From IMG/VR virus record IMGVR_UViG_3300025096_000009, positions 1-64,000 of that record: DNA of 64,000 bases; one strand, given 5' to 3'. Each line of letters begins with the position of its first letter. Position 1 is the first letter of the stretch. A model generated the notes under the pieces. That model did not search any database, was not told the DNA's origin, and was given only the letters and a program-made list of their open reading frames with translations. Of this stretch, positions 1-8,556 are shown one piece after another. Source of the DNA: a virus. The position numbers were made by a program, and so were the translations under genes.

Positions 1-248
1 GGCTTTGTGTGCGTGGCGTCAACGATTACAGAGACATTTAAATCGGTATAGTGTTTGATATCTGAATGCAATCTCTTCTCAATATCTTTAAAATTACCTT
101 GTATCGATTCATTGCCGTACAGATCGGCTCTAATGCTATCAGTAGAGATAATTACAGAGCCTGTAACTGTTGCTAATCGCTCTGCATAGGTACTCTTACC
201 ACTGGCAGGTATGCCAACTAATAAAGAGCATTTAACACTATTAGACAT
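1..248 (-). CDS. P-loop polynucleotide/nucleoside kinase-like protein (AAA_33 type), partial
   Basis: Only the N-terminal 82 codons are present; the gene continues past the left edge. The translation starts MSNSVKCSLLVGIPASGKST, a Walker A loop (GxPxSGKST, residues 12-20). It is followed by STDSIRADLYG and then VIVDATHT, the order seen in AAA_33 kinases of the polynucleotide 5'-kinase/Pnkp type. Such phage enzymes phosphorylate DNA or RNA 5' ends and often work in nucleic-acid repair; the substrate here is inferred only. The ATG at 246-248 follows an A-rich leader. The next gene upstream on the same strand is the GP88-like gene. The C-terminal part, which could carry a phosphatase or ligase fusion, cannot be seen. 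Confidence 0.8.
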   Translation of the reverse strand, partial: MSNSVKCSLLVGIPASGKSTYAERLATVTGSVIISTDSIRADLYGNESIQGNFKDIEKRLHSDIKHYTDLNVSVIVDATHTK

Positions 249-288
249 AATAATAATTAGATAAGGTTTACAAGGGATATAAAAAGCT

Positions 289-1161
289 TTAAGCGATGCA
301 AAAAGCCTTCTTTAGTTCTGGAGTCTCATTCTTGGCCCGTTTCCATCTAAGGATCACAATGTGAGGCACTGACTTATTATCTAGAAACCTAGCGTCGTGC
401 TTGTCGCCGTCAACAGTTGGAAAGCCTAGTAGTTCAGTGGGTATTGGTTGAGACTTCTTTAAAGACATAGGAGCGGCAATGTTTAGATTATTCTCTTTAG
501 CGTACTTAATGACGTCGTGCTTACTTCCCCAACTGATAGACAAGTCATAGCCAACTTTTCTGCAAGTTTCCAAGTCTCTATCAATTCGCTTTGTATAGTC
601 ATAAAATACAACGTTTCTAGTAAGTATTTTTAAAGGTGATTTTTTGAATACTTCCATTATGTTGTTATATTTTCCAGGTACTAGGCATAAGTCAAAAGTT
701 TCTCCTATATATTCGGCAAGCTCAACGTCAACGACTACAGGCAAGGCTTCAAATTTATAATCACTAGTAGCATTTAAACGGATTGCAAACCGTTCTGAAG
801 GGTTATAGATTCCTTTAGACTTCTTATATACAAATCTTGCAACCTCTAATACTAATAAACGCATATATTCATTAGGGCGTTGATTAAATGCTTTAGACCT
901 TAAACCACGTCTAGCAATCTTATTAGACATATAAGCAGGATTGCCCGCAGTATTCAAGCAACATGCCATACAAGCCTTTGAAGCACTAGGACAAGCATTA
1001 TAGGCAACAGGTAGAAAGTGATGTCCGGCAATATGTACAGTTAAATTTTCCTTGGTCTTTACATCCTTAGAAAGTTTTGGGTTGCTATCTACTGTTAGAA
1101 CGTTTGCAGAGTTAAAAGAATAAGTTTGTCTAAGTGTTGCAAGGTCTTTAGGTAGTCTCAT
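289..1161 (-). CDS. GP88-family protein (Cys-rich N-terminal motif), function unknown
   Basis: This 290-residue protein has the signature of the phage 'gene product 88' family: a residue stretch CPSASKACMACCLNTAG (Cys57, 64, 67, 68), then an Arg/Lys-rich AR-x-x-KAF region near residues 83-92. The four clustered cysteines suggest metal or Fe-S binding. The family is common in actinophages and other phages and has no established biochemical role to my knowledge. The gene is the first of the leftward transcription unit, is followed 40 bp on by the kinase, and faces the 1162-1857 control region. Family assignment rests on the Cys motif and the length. Confidence 0.65.
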   Translation of the reverse strand: MRLPKDLATLRQTYSFNSANVLTVDSNPKLSKDVKTKENLTVHIAGHHFLPVAYNACPSASKACMACCLNTAGNPAYMSNKIARRGLRSKAFNQRPNEYMRLLVLEVARFVYKKSKGIYNPSERFAIRLNATSDYKFEALPVVVDVELAEYIGETFDLCLVPGKYNNIMEVFKKSPLKILTRNVVFYDYTKRIDRDLETCRKVGYDLSISWGSKHDVIKYAKENNLNIAAPMSLKKSQPIPTELLGFPTVDGDKHDARFLDNKSVPHIVILRWKRAKNETPELKKAFCIA

Positions 1162-1857
1162 AATTGGTCATGTATGCGATTGAATGACTTTATAATAAGC
1201 AGGCTTATGGAAGTTTTGAGCATTAATTACATAAGCTTAATACTTGTTGATTATGACTGAAATGTAACGATTTCCACAGGTTCCCCGAGAATATGGTAAT
1301 AGCTAATACCTGCATTATCTGGCGGGCCTTAGGCTAGACATATCAACTAGTACAAAGAAACTAGTCGGAATCAGTGGAAAATAGGGTATTTTGGCGCATA
1401 ATTTAGGTGATTTGTCAAACCAAATCGATGTAAAAGTTAACCTGAATAATTGGACAAGAATTGGCCAGGATTTTTCCTCGAGATCCCTTGCTATCACTGC
1501 GCTTTGAATCTTGCGTAACTGTGCGCTAGACAGTTGGGCAGAACATATGTACTACTTTGTAACGTCGAAGAAAGGTAGACGTAGGTATTTATACGTAGCA
1601 CTTGATGTAGATGATACATATGTACTACTACTTTTAGTAGATGATACGTTTGTACTACTCAGTCATGCTCGACGTGCGCCATTGTTACAGTATGTTTTCT
1701 TTTTTTGTTTTTGCTTGACATCCCCCCTGGGCTGCGCCAGACCACTCAAATTTTTTTTACCCCAAATCGGCCTTTTTTAAGAGAAAGTAGGGGGAAAGCA
1801 ATCTAACAAGTTCAGACGCCTTAAAATTAGGTCTATAGCTATAAATTTTAGATAGAA
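1162..1857. promoter_or_regulatory. Divergent intergenic control region
   Basis: About 700 bp separate the leftward GP88 unit from the rightward virion operon. Two open frames here (about 60 and 89 codons) look non-coding in composition. What can be seen: the 30-bp-spaced direct repeats listed separately (1608-1659), a related partial copy at 1543-1556 (ACATATGTACTACT), paired ACTAGT hexamers near 1350-1365, a TTGACA-like hexamer near 1716, poly-T tracts around 1690-1765, and an AT-rich TATAAAT at 1840-1846 just before the first virion gene. Promoters for both operons most likely lie here; I cannot assign start sites. Confidence 0.55.
1608..1659. repeat. Two direct repeats, 22 bp each, spaced by 30 bp
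   Basis: TAGATGATACATATGTACTACT at 1608-1629 recurs at 1638-1659 with two mismatches (GTT for ATA-type change in the centre). A third, shorter match (ACATATGTACTACT) lies at 1543-1556. The 30-bp period is close to three helical turns, so a protein bound at both copies would sit on the same DNA face. This is suggestive of operators or iterons in the divergent control region. Confidence 0.6.
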
Positions 1858-3117
1858 GTGTCTGTTTCGCCAGCGGATTTTGAGTTATATTCACGTATGA
1901 CAGGGGCTCCTATGCCCAATTCACCTCAAGAGCAGATGCAAATGGCTCCGGAGGTCTATAATTTTGTCCGAAATAGAGATTATGAACCTAGCAAGTTAAG
2001 AAAAGCTGCTAATTTTATAGGAAAAGCCGCTCTTTTAGGTGGTGCAGCCTATGCAGCGAATAAATATTTGGGAAATCAGGAAGATAATACAGAAAGAAGC
2101 TCTATTAATGTTGCTTCTGATGATATAAACGATAATGACGCGCAAGAGCAGTCTTTTTTAGCATCTTCTTCCCCAAAAGGGCCAAAAAACCCTCCAAATA
2201 GTGGAGTAGATAGGGAAGGTAGTGTGATAAACAATGTTTCGATAGAAAAAGACGACGATCCTTGGGATTTACCTAAATATGATCGAGATAAAGAGGATCC
2301 ACGACTAGTAAGACAGGAAAAAGAACCTGGTGGTAGCAGTATCCGTGAAGAAGCAGAGAATTTTGCTAATAAATACAAAATTGAGCAATATGTTCCTCTA
2401 TCAGCCATTCCTTTAGGTGGTGGTGTAGTAGCACATCAAGCTACGGACGCTGCAAAGATCATGGGAGGAATAGATCCTGCTTCTATTGGTAGTTATCATG
2501 GTTATCCCATAGGTCAGGGAGTTACAGATCTTGCAAATAGAGGTCTTACCAGTGTTGTAGACCATGTTCCCTATGTAGGTCATGGTGCAGTTGAGGCTGT
2601 TAAGGGAGTAGGGCATGGTTTAGAAGGTGCAGCAAGTAATATGCATTGGTTAGGAAATAAATTAGGAAGTATAGGAGGAGGTTTTGTAGGTGATATGGCA
2701 ACTAATGTTGCACATCTACCTCCATTCGAGGTTATGGGAAATGCTATTGATGCTGCTGGCCATGTCATTCAGACAGGAACACCGGAACTTATTCTCGGAG
2801 GTTTAGGAGTAGCAGGTGGTACTGCTGCAGTAGGTGCTGCAAGAGCTGCTTTGAAGGGAGAGAAAGATGTCAAATTCCTTAAAAATTTCGTAGGTAGACT
2901 TACTGGTAAAGGTCTTAATTTGTATGATGATCATCCTCAAATTGATGGGCCAGGTGCAGATCAGGCAAGAATTGCTCCTAGTGTAACTATTCAGCGTGAT
3001 GGTCGGATACATCCAGGAGGAGCAGCTGGTTTAGGTGCTCATGTTGAGTCTGAGGATATTCATTTAGATGGCAGTCGCGATAGATATAACGATCTTATAA
3101 ATAGTCCTTGGAGATAA
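1858..3117 (+). CDS. Putative virion protein with N-terminal membrane-type segment
   Basis: A 419-residue protein of unrecognised family that opens the 32 kb virion operon, starting at GTG. Residues about 48-68 (KAALLGGAAYAANKYLG) form a glycine/alanine-rich helix very like one in the next gene. Residues 210-330 are rich in Gly, Ala and Val with repeated small-residue stretches (GGGFVGDM, GVAGGTAAVGAARAALKG), as in glycine-zipper or membrane-penetrating internal virion proteins. A DDPWDLP motif occurs near residue 134, and the protein ends NSPWR. The internal or ejected virion role is inferred from position and composition only. Confidence 0.6.
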   Translation: MSVSPADFELYSRMTGAPMPNSPQEQMQMAPEVYNFVRNRDYEPSKLRKAANFIGKAALLGGAAYAANKYLGNQEDNTERSSINVASDDINDNDAQEQSFLASSSPKGPKNPPNSGVDREGSVINNVSIEKDDDPWDLPKYDRDKEDPRLVRQEKEPGGSSIREEAENFANKYKIEQYVPLSAIPLGGGVVAHQATDAAKIMGGIDPASIGSYHGYPIGQGVTDLANRGLTSVVDHVPYVGHGAVEAVKGVGHGLEGAASNMHWLGNKLGSIGGGFVGDMATNVAHLPPFEVMGNAIDAAGHVIQTGTPELILGGLGVAGGTAAVGAARAALKGEKDVKFLKNFVGRLTGKGLNLYDDHPQIDGPGADQARIAPSVTIQRDGRIHPGGAAGLGAHVESEDIHLDGSRDRYNDLINSPWR

Positions 3118-3121
3118 CATA

Positions 3122-4921
3122 ATGGCATATCCTTACTATCAAGATCCAGTAACTGGAGTACCTACAGGACGCTTTTCAGCTCCTATGTCTAGGGCAAATA
3201 TTAGTAATCCAATAACACCACACGGGATTCCATATTATTCCCCAACTACTGCTCCATCAAATGCTGTTCAGCCAGAGCGAAAGCCCAGCAGATTAAAACA
3301 AGCCGCTAGTTTTTTACGCAATGCTGCCCTTGTAGGTGGTGCAGCTTATTTAGCCAACCAGTTTTTTAAAGATGGTGGTGGAGATGATGGCGGAGGAGGT
3401 GGAGATAAGCCAAATTATGACGATGGAAATGTAGTAGATATGGAGCCTGTAAGGGATAAAGTACAAAAATTTTTAACGGATGGGCTACATAAGGGAGATA
3501 TAGATAGAGGTGATGTTGATCTAGAGGGTAGACCTATAAATTGGTCGTCTCCTAAACGTCCTCAATATCCAGGCGCTGGAGCATCAAGAGCAATTGGTGC
3601 AAATTATTTAAAATCTGATCCTGAAGAGTTTGGTGGTTTAAATGAAACAGGGAAGGAGCATCTTAAAGCATTTAGAAAGGAGATGAATATTCCAACTACT
3701 GAAGGTAGACCTCAAACGGGACATCCAGGCTTAGACGAAGAGATAGTAGGTATTTCTCCAAAACAAGAGGCACGTAGGGAGACGTGGGTTAATTCTCCTT
3801 GGGCAGTTAAGTCAAAACCTAAAAAAGTTGGGAAGGATGGTTTTTATACAGATGATTATTATCAAGATAGCGATTCGTATCAATTAGATCGTGATCGTTT
3901 CTTTGACCATCCCGATGTCGATGATCATGCAGGTGCTGATGAAACTCCTAATGTTGACGCCGGTCAACAGCATTTAGATAACTACACTAATGGAGCGATT
4001 GAGAAATTACTTTTCGATGAATTTGGAGAAGACTGGCCCCAGATTGTTGAAGAAAGAAGGCAGTGGAATAGGTCTTATAAGGGACCTGAAGTAGCTGGCA
4101 CCGATACTCTTACTTATCCAATAGAAGAGGGTGGTAGTGAAGCTGTTACTAAAGCTGAGCTAACTCCTGACATGGTATTAAAAGCGCAGTTTATTGAGAA
4201 ACCTACTGATGATCCAACAACATGGCGCGAGTCATCAGACGGTTATAAGTGGAATTTAGCTACTGGTGATGGACTGAATGAAGGCGATAGAAATGCGGGT
4301 ATTACACAGTTAGGTGAATTTATAGCTGATCGTATGCCAGGTACTCAACAAGGTAAAGAGAGTATGGGTGGATTGATTAATGTAGTTGAGGATGAAACTA
4401 GGCAAGAGCCAAATAAATTATATAAATTTGCACAAATGAAAAAGATTGAAGGTGATCCTAGTCTTGCAGAGAAACAAAGAGAGTATGGCGAAATTTCCAA
4501 TAGAAGAACAAAAGCAATGAATGAACGTCGCAAGGAGCTTAAAAAGGAATTGGGGGCAGTTGTACCAGATCATGGAAGAGGTCAGAGAGATTCGGCTTTT
4601 CTTGCTAAAGGTACGAAGTTCGATATGAGTGAATGGGATGAACAGCAGGATTTACCTGAAAGATCTGATACATCGGTACGTTTGGCAAGAGGTTATGACA
4701 AATCTAAGAGGAGAGGTTTAATTCCTGATTCTGCAGCTGACGATTCTACTCCAACTAGAAAGACGAGGTATACCTATCCACTTCAGGGTAATATGTCAAC
4801 AGAAAAGTATTTTGACCAGAATGCTTTTAAAATTGCGAAGTTAGCTGTTGATAATCCAGATTTTGATTCAGAGGCTTATTACGATAATAAGAGGAAGTGG
4901 ATCGAAGATCTGATGGATTAA
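3122..4921 (+). CDS. Putative virion protein, acidic, paired with upstream gene
   Basis: 599 residues, no family recognised. It starts 4 bp after the previous stop. Residues 57-83 (SRLKQAASFLRNAALVGGAAYLAN region) match the membrane-type segment of the upstream protein, and a Gly/Asp run follows. The remainder is highly charged, with DYYQDSDSYQLDRD-type acidic stretches, an NSPWAVKS motif and a C-terminal EKYFDQNA/KRKWIEDL segment. The shared segment and tight spacing suggest two partner components of one particle structure. Confidence 0.6.
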   Translation: MAYPYYQDPVTGVPTGRFSAPMSRANISNPITPHGIPYYSPTTAPSNAVQPERKPSRLKQAASFLRNAALVGGAAYLANQFFKDGGGDDGGGGGDKPNYDDGNVVDMEPVRDKVQKFLTDGLHKGDIDRGDVDLEGRPINWSSPKRPQYPGAGASRAIGANYLKSDPEEFGGLNETGKEHLKAFRKEMNIPTTEGRPQTGHPGLDEEIVGISPKQEARRETWVNSPWAVKSKPKKVGKDGFYTDDYYQDSDSYQLDRDRFFDHPDVDDHAGADETPNVDAGQQHLDNYTNGAIEKLLFDEFGEDWPQIVEERRQWNRSYKGPEVAGTDTLTYPIEEGGSEAVTKAELTPDMVLKAQFIEKPTDDPTTWRESSDGYKWNLATGDGLNEGDRNAGITQLGEFIADRMPGTQQGKESMGGLINVVEDETRQEPNKLYKFAQMKKIEGDPSLAEKQREYGEISNRRTKAMNERRKELKKELGAVVPDHGRGQRDSAFLAKGTKFDMSEWDEQQDLPERSDTSVRLARGYDKSKRRGLIPDSAADDSTPTRKTRYTYPLQGNMSTEKYFDQNAFKIAKLAVDNPDFDSEAYYDNKRKWIEDLMD

Positions 4922-4958
4922 ACTAGTTTTACTAATCCACTGTTAGTTTTACTCAGTT

Positions 4959-5495
4959 ATGGCAGGCGTTAAATTAGTTGACAATTTAGCAAGTTTTACG
5001 GATGCGTATGGCACCAATAAAAACTTTAAGAAAAGAGATAAAACTATCAAGGTAAATCCTTGGGCAGATGCTGGTTCACTTAGTAGAGATAAATATTTTG
5101 ATCCTGACAAAACAACTGGTAGTGCTCAGTGGAAAGGACTTCTTGATGATGAAAACCCAGATGTTAGTACTAATTCTTTTTATCGCGAGGCTAGATCCTT
5201 TATTGATAAAGATGAAAAAGGGTTTTCTCCAGCTGATGACGCTTATAAAAGATGGGAAGATTTTGCCTTCAATGACTTTGGCCCTGGTAACAAAACAGGA
5301 GAGTTAGCTGATCGAATTGACACCGAGGATGTTCAGACATTTTATGATAAGTATTATTCCTCTAAGTTAGTTAATGACGACGATTATGTCCCAGGAAAAC
5401 TTGCATATATATTCGGAGAACCCGCTGCTGCTGCCAGCACGGAGTCTAACCCGAATGAGGCTAATGTTTCACCTAGTACGGGGATAGTAGTGTAA
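4959..5495 (+). CDS. Hypothetical virion-operon protein
   Basis: 178 residues, hydrophilic, with no recognised domain. It carries VNPWADAG near residue 32 and DKYFDPDKT just after; both motif types recur in neighbouring proteins of this operon. The stop codon overlaps the start of the next gene (TAATG), implying translational coupling. The Ala/Ser-rich end (EPAAAASTES) looks disordered. Confidence 0.6.
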   Translation: MAGVKLVDNLASFTDAYGTNKNFKKRDKTIKVNPWADAGSLSRDKYFDPDKTTGSAQWKGLLDDENPDVSTNSFYREARSFIDKDEKGFSPADDAYKRWEDFAFNDFGPGNKTGELADRIDTEDVQTFYDKYYSSKLVNDDDYVPGKLAYIFGEPAAAASTESNPNEANVSPSTGIVV

Positions 5496-6283
5496 TGTCA
5501 AAAACAGGAGATATGGCCACTAAATTTTTAATTAACTTGGGAGCTAATGCTTTCCAAAAGGTGGCAACAGAGTTCGTAGATAGAGCATTTACAAAAACAG
5601 GAGAAGTCCTTGGTGGTATTGGTGACCAAGCTAGAGAAACTACTTATAACAAATACACTGATCCGTTTGATGTACCGACAAAACAGGGGGCTGAACAGGA
5701 TAAAACTGGTAAGTGGGTAGGAGTAAATCCAAGAGAAGTTGGAGCCTATTACACAGATAAAGGAAAGACAATAAAAGGTGGACTAAGACCAGAGGTACCT
5801 GGTGATGATCCATGGAATACCCCTGAGTATGAATCCGATACAGGTACATGGCATGGGCGTAGAACTAAAGAAGCACCTCCTGGAACAGGATGGGATAAAG
5901 GATTTTATGATAACCCTGAGTTGGCCGCACAGGTTGCCTATTATGCTGCGCCTACTACAGCTGTTGGTACAACGTTAGCTGCTGGTAGTTGGTTATTTGG
6001 TGATCGAAGAAAGCCTCAATCTGATTACAGAGTTCCAGTTCAACCAAGCAAAAATCAAGGTGGTTATAACTCAAGTGTTGAATCAGCTTTAGCATCTGCT
6101 AGTGCTAAATATGAATTACAAGAACAAAAACATGCACATGATATGGAACTTCAAAGGTTTAGGGCAGAGTCCAAAACTCCTGGTAAGCAAGGTAATAGTT
6201 ATGATCCTGCTATGCCAAACATCTCTGCTGATGGAGATCCATTAGGTAATCCTTTTGGAAATACACGTACTTACTTTAGCTAA
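5495..6283 (+). CDS. Hypothetical virion-operon protein
   Basis: 262 residues, coupled to the gene before by a one-base overlap. The N-terminal 50 residues are amphipathic (FLINLGANAFQKVATEFVD), the middle is Gly/Pro/Asp-rich with GDDPWNTPEYE, and residues 147-170 (AAQVAYYAAPTTAVGTTLAA region) form one likely membrane helix. Residues 200-230 look helical and charged (KYELQEQKHAHDMELQRF). No family recognised; internal virion role inferred from context. Confidence 0.55.
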   Translation: MSKTGDMATKFLINLGANAFQKVATEFVDRAFTKTGEVLGGIGDQARETTYNKYTDPFDVPTKQGAEQDKTGKWVGVNPREVGAYYTDKGKTIKGGLRPEVPGDDPWNTPEYESDTGTWHGRRTKEAPPGTGWDKGFYDNPELAAQVAYYAAPTTAVGTTLAAGSWLFGDRRKPQSDYRVPVQPSKNQGGYNSSVESALASASAKYELQEQKHAHDMELQRFRAESKTPGKQGNSYDPAMPNISADGDPLGNPFGNTRTYFS

Positions 6284-6320
6284 TGAAGACTATAATAAAA
6301 AAAGTAGGTAAACGTTAATC

Positions 6321-6758
6321 ATGGGATTAGGCACTGGTTTATTTGGAGGTTATGAGACCGCACCAGGGACATCTGGTTGGGGACCTGTAGCTGATGGAGA
6401 TATGTATGGTAGAAATCTTAAAAGACAGAACTGGGATGGTTTTGGAAACAATTTTACATCTGCATTTAATGCTGTAGGTAAATCACAAGGTTGGCTAGAT
6501 CAGCGTAAACAGGATCAGTCTGGTTTTTTTCCATATGCCCAAGGATTTGGAGGAAAATCAGGAGGGGGCTATCAAAAAACAGGGAATAATTCTGGAGTTT
6601 ATACGCATCCTGGACAGGATTATCAGATTATGCACGGTGGCCAGGGCGGCGGCGGTAGTAATAAATTAGGGAACGTAGCATTTGGGGCTGGAACGGGATT
6701 CCTAAAGGGAGGACCAGCTGGAGCCGTTGTTGGTGCTATTGGCGGTTTATTTGCTTAA
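6321..6758 (+). CDS. Gly-rich hypothetical virion protein
   Basis: 145 residues, extremely glycine-rich (runs of GGGG and KSGGGY). The C-terminal glycine-zipper-like helix (GAGTGFLKGGPAGAVVGAIG) could insert into membranes or pack tightly. It lies among similar Gly-rich genes in the virion operon. No family recognised. Confidence 0.5.
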   Translation: MGLGTGLFGGYETAPGTSGWGPVADGDMYGRNLKRQNWDGFGNNFTSAFNAVGKSQGWLDQRKQDQSGFFPYAQGFGGKSGGGYQKTGNNSGVYTHPGQDYQIMHGGQGGGGSNKLGNVAFGAGTGFLKGGPAGAVVGAIGGLFA

Positions 6759-6830
6759 CTACTTTATATTTAGTTCAAGGAGTTAGAGCGATTAAAATAA
6801 TTAGATATAGATATTCATTAAAAGAAAACC

Positions 6831-7637
6831 ATGTGGCAGAACGTAGCGCGGTTAGCCGGTAATCCCAAAGTATTAGGTATATTAGGGAAACTAGGCAATG
6901 TTATTAGGAACCCTGCTTTCATGCCAGTTGCAGGTGGCGCCATTGGTACTGTAAAAGGTGGAATGGAGGATGGTCTTGGTGGAGCAGTCCGAGGGGGCGT
7001 AGGTGGTGCTACTACTGGTGCCGCAATGAAGTGGGGCCTTGGTAAATTACCACCAACTATGTTGCCAATGGGTGCTGCTAAGGTTTTAGGAACAGCTGTT
7101 CCATTAGCAGGAGGAGTAATAGCAGGTGCAACAGCCGTTCCTACTGGAAATGTAGCTGGAGATGCAGCTGGAAAGGTAGCTGGTACCGGTGTGATAATGC
7201 AGCAAAATGAGCCAAACGTTGGAGGTGGATATATCGGTGGACCTGGCAGTGGATCTGGTGGTGGCTACGGTGGCGGCGGTAACGGTCCAGTACCTGTCCT
7301 CGGCGGCGACCATGGTCGAATGGTTCAAGGACCAGATGGTTCCATTTGGCAGGAAATTGATCCTAATGGATGGAAACAAGGTATGAGAGTAGGTAGTGGA
7401 TTAGATACTCAACAGAACATTTCTAATGCTAACCGTTGGTTTAAATCTAGATTCCCACAATCTGAAATGGTTAAGAAAGCTGACTGGGAACGTGAACTAG
7501 CTGCTTTACAGTTAGGCGAAAACATCAAGATGGCTAGAACAATGATGGAAGGTACTCACGCTGGTAATGTAAATATTGCAGAACAAGCTGGTGCTGATAT
7601 GGGACAGTTACTGAACAGTCGTTATCAGTACTTCTAA
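6831..7637 (+). CDS. Gly-rich putative membrane-active virion protein
   Basis: 268 residues. Residues 30-125 contain several Gly/Ala/Val hydrophobic stretches (PVAGGAIGTVKGG, GGVGGATTGAAMKWG, PLAGGVIAGATAVP) typical of glycine-zipper segments. A GSGSGGGYGGGG linker at about residues 138-153 leads to a charged helical C-terminus (WERELAALQLGENIKMARTM). This layout, a membrane-inserting head plus a flexible linker plus a helix, would suit an ejected internal virion protein; that is inference. Confidence 0.5.
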   Translation: MWQNVARLAGNPKVLGILGKLGNVIRNPAFMPVAGGAIGTVKGGMEDGLGGAVRGGVGGATTGAAMKWGLGKLPPTMLPMGAAKVLGTAVPLAGGVIAGATAVPTGNVAGDAAGKVAGTGVIMQQNEPNVGGGYIGGPGSGSGGGYGGGGNGPVPVLGGDHGRMVQGPDGSIWQEIDPNGWKQGMRVGSGLDTQQNISNANRWFKSRFPQSEMVKKADWERELAALQLGENIKMARTMMEGTHAGNVNIAEQAGADMGQLLNSRYQYF

Positions 7638-7650
7638 ATAGGAGTTAATT

Positions 7651-8490
7651 ATGGGTCAATATTTTAACCAACAGCCAGTAATCAACCTAGGTTCAGGGAC
7701 TACTTTTGGTAATGGTTATACCGATCGTAATGTCAACTTAGGAACATTTCCTATGTATGCCCAACCGCCACGGATGGTGCCTAATCCTGAATATAAAACT
7801 AATCCTTATGGGCTAGAAGATGATCAGGCTCTAGAGAAGTGGGGTAAAAGCAAGAAGATTGTTGGTAAAGATGCTCCAGAAGGACTAATGCGTAATCTTG
7901 CTGGAATTGCAGACTTTTTAACTTTTGGAGTAGGGGATATAGATAGAAGAGGTAATTTATTTGGTGGAGAACATTTACCAGGACTAAGAGGAGGATCAGG
8001 ATATGGAGGACAGGGCGAATTAGGAAATGTTCCACAGACAATGCCTGCTCCACAGATGCCTGCTCCACAGATGACTCAGGAGCCAAATGTTATGACGACA
8101 GGAGGGCCAGTACCTACTAATCAGGGTATGTATGGTCACCTAGCCCAAGCAGGTGGAATAGGAGCATTAAATCATTTTGCAGGTAGGTTTATGAATAATC
8201 AATACCTAAATGATGCATATAATATGGCTCTAAAATCTCGTCAAGCATCTGATGCTCAGAGTGTTTTAACTAGTCAAGCAATGCAAAGAACAGATAAAGG
8301 TGTGTCTGAAAGGATGGAGGAAGAGCAAAAGAGGAGGAATCTTGCCCTGCAGGGTAAATATCTAACTCGTTTAGGTTTGGAATCTATGAAGAAAGGAACG
8401 GCACTGACAAACGTAGCATATGAGCCTAGAGCAAATGCGTCTCACTCTTCCGGTCATGTTGGCAACTGGGGTGTACAAAGAATGGGTTAA
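7651..8490 (+). CDS. Hypothetical virion-operon protein
   Basis: 279 residues. A ribosome site GGAG lies about 8 bp before the ATG. It has a short tandem MPAPQ repeat (residues about 131-142), a glycine patch, and a helical C-terminal half (NDAYNMALKSRQASDAQSVL, then RMEEEQKRRNLALQGKYL). No known domain. By position it belongs with the virion components. Confidence 0.5.
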   Translation: MGQYFNQQPVINLGSGTTFGNGYTDRNVNLGTFPMYAQPPRMVPNPEYKTNPYGLEDDQALEKWGKSKKIVGKDAPEGLMRNLAGIADFLTFGVGDIDRRGNLFGGEHLPGLRGGSGYGGQGELGNVPQTMPAPQMPAPQMTQEPNVMTTGGPVPTNQGMYGHLAQAGGIGALNHFAGRFMNNQYLNDAYNMALKSRQASDAQSVLTSQAMQRTDKGVSERMEEEQKRRNLALQGKYLTRLGLESMKKGTALTNVAYEPRANASHSSGHVGNWGVQRMG

Positions 8491-8556
8491 TATCACATTA
8501 AGTTTATAACTTAACCGTTGGTAGAATCTAAGTACTGTTAATTAATAAAATTAGAA

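Noticed and set aside
1315-1780. Open frames of 60 and 89 codons in the divergent region
   Set aside because: Odd amino-acid content, no ribosome site, and internal DNA repeats that explain the repeated residues; treated as control region.
1840-1846. TATAAAT resembling a T4-type late promoter
   Set aside because: Only 12 bp before the GTG, not repeated before other virion genes, and no T4-type sigma factor seen; could be chance in AT-rich DNA.
2076-3012. Several minus-strand frames opposite the first virion gene
   Set aside because: They mirror the strong plus-strand coding frame and have low-complexity composition.
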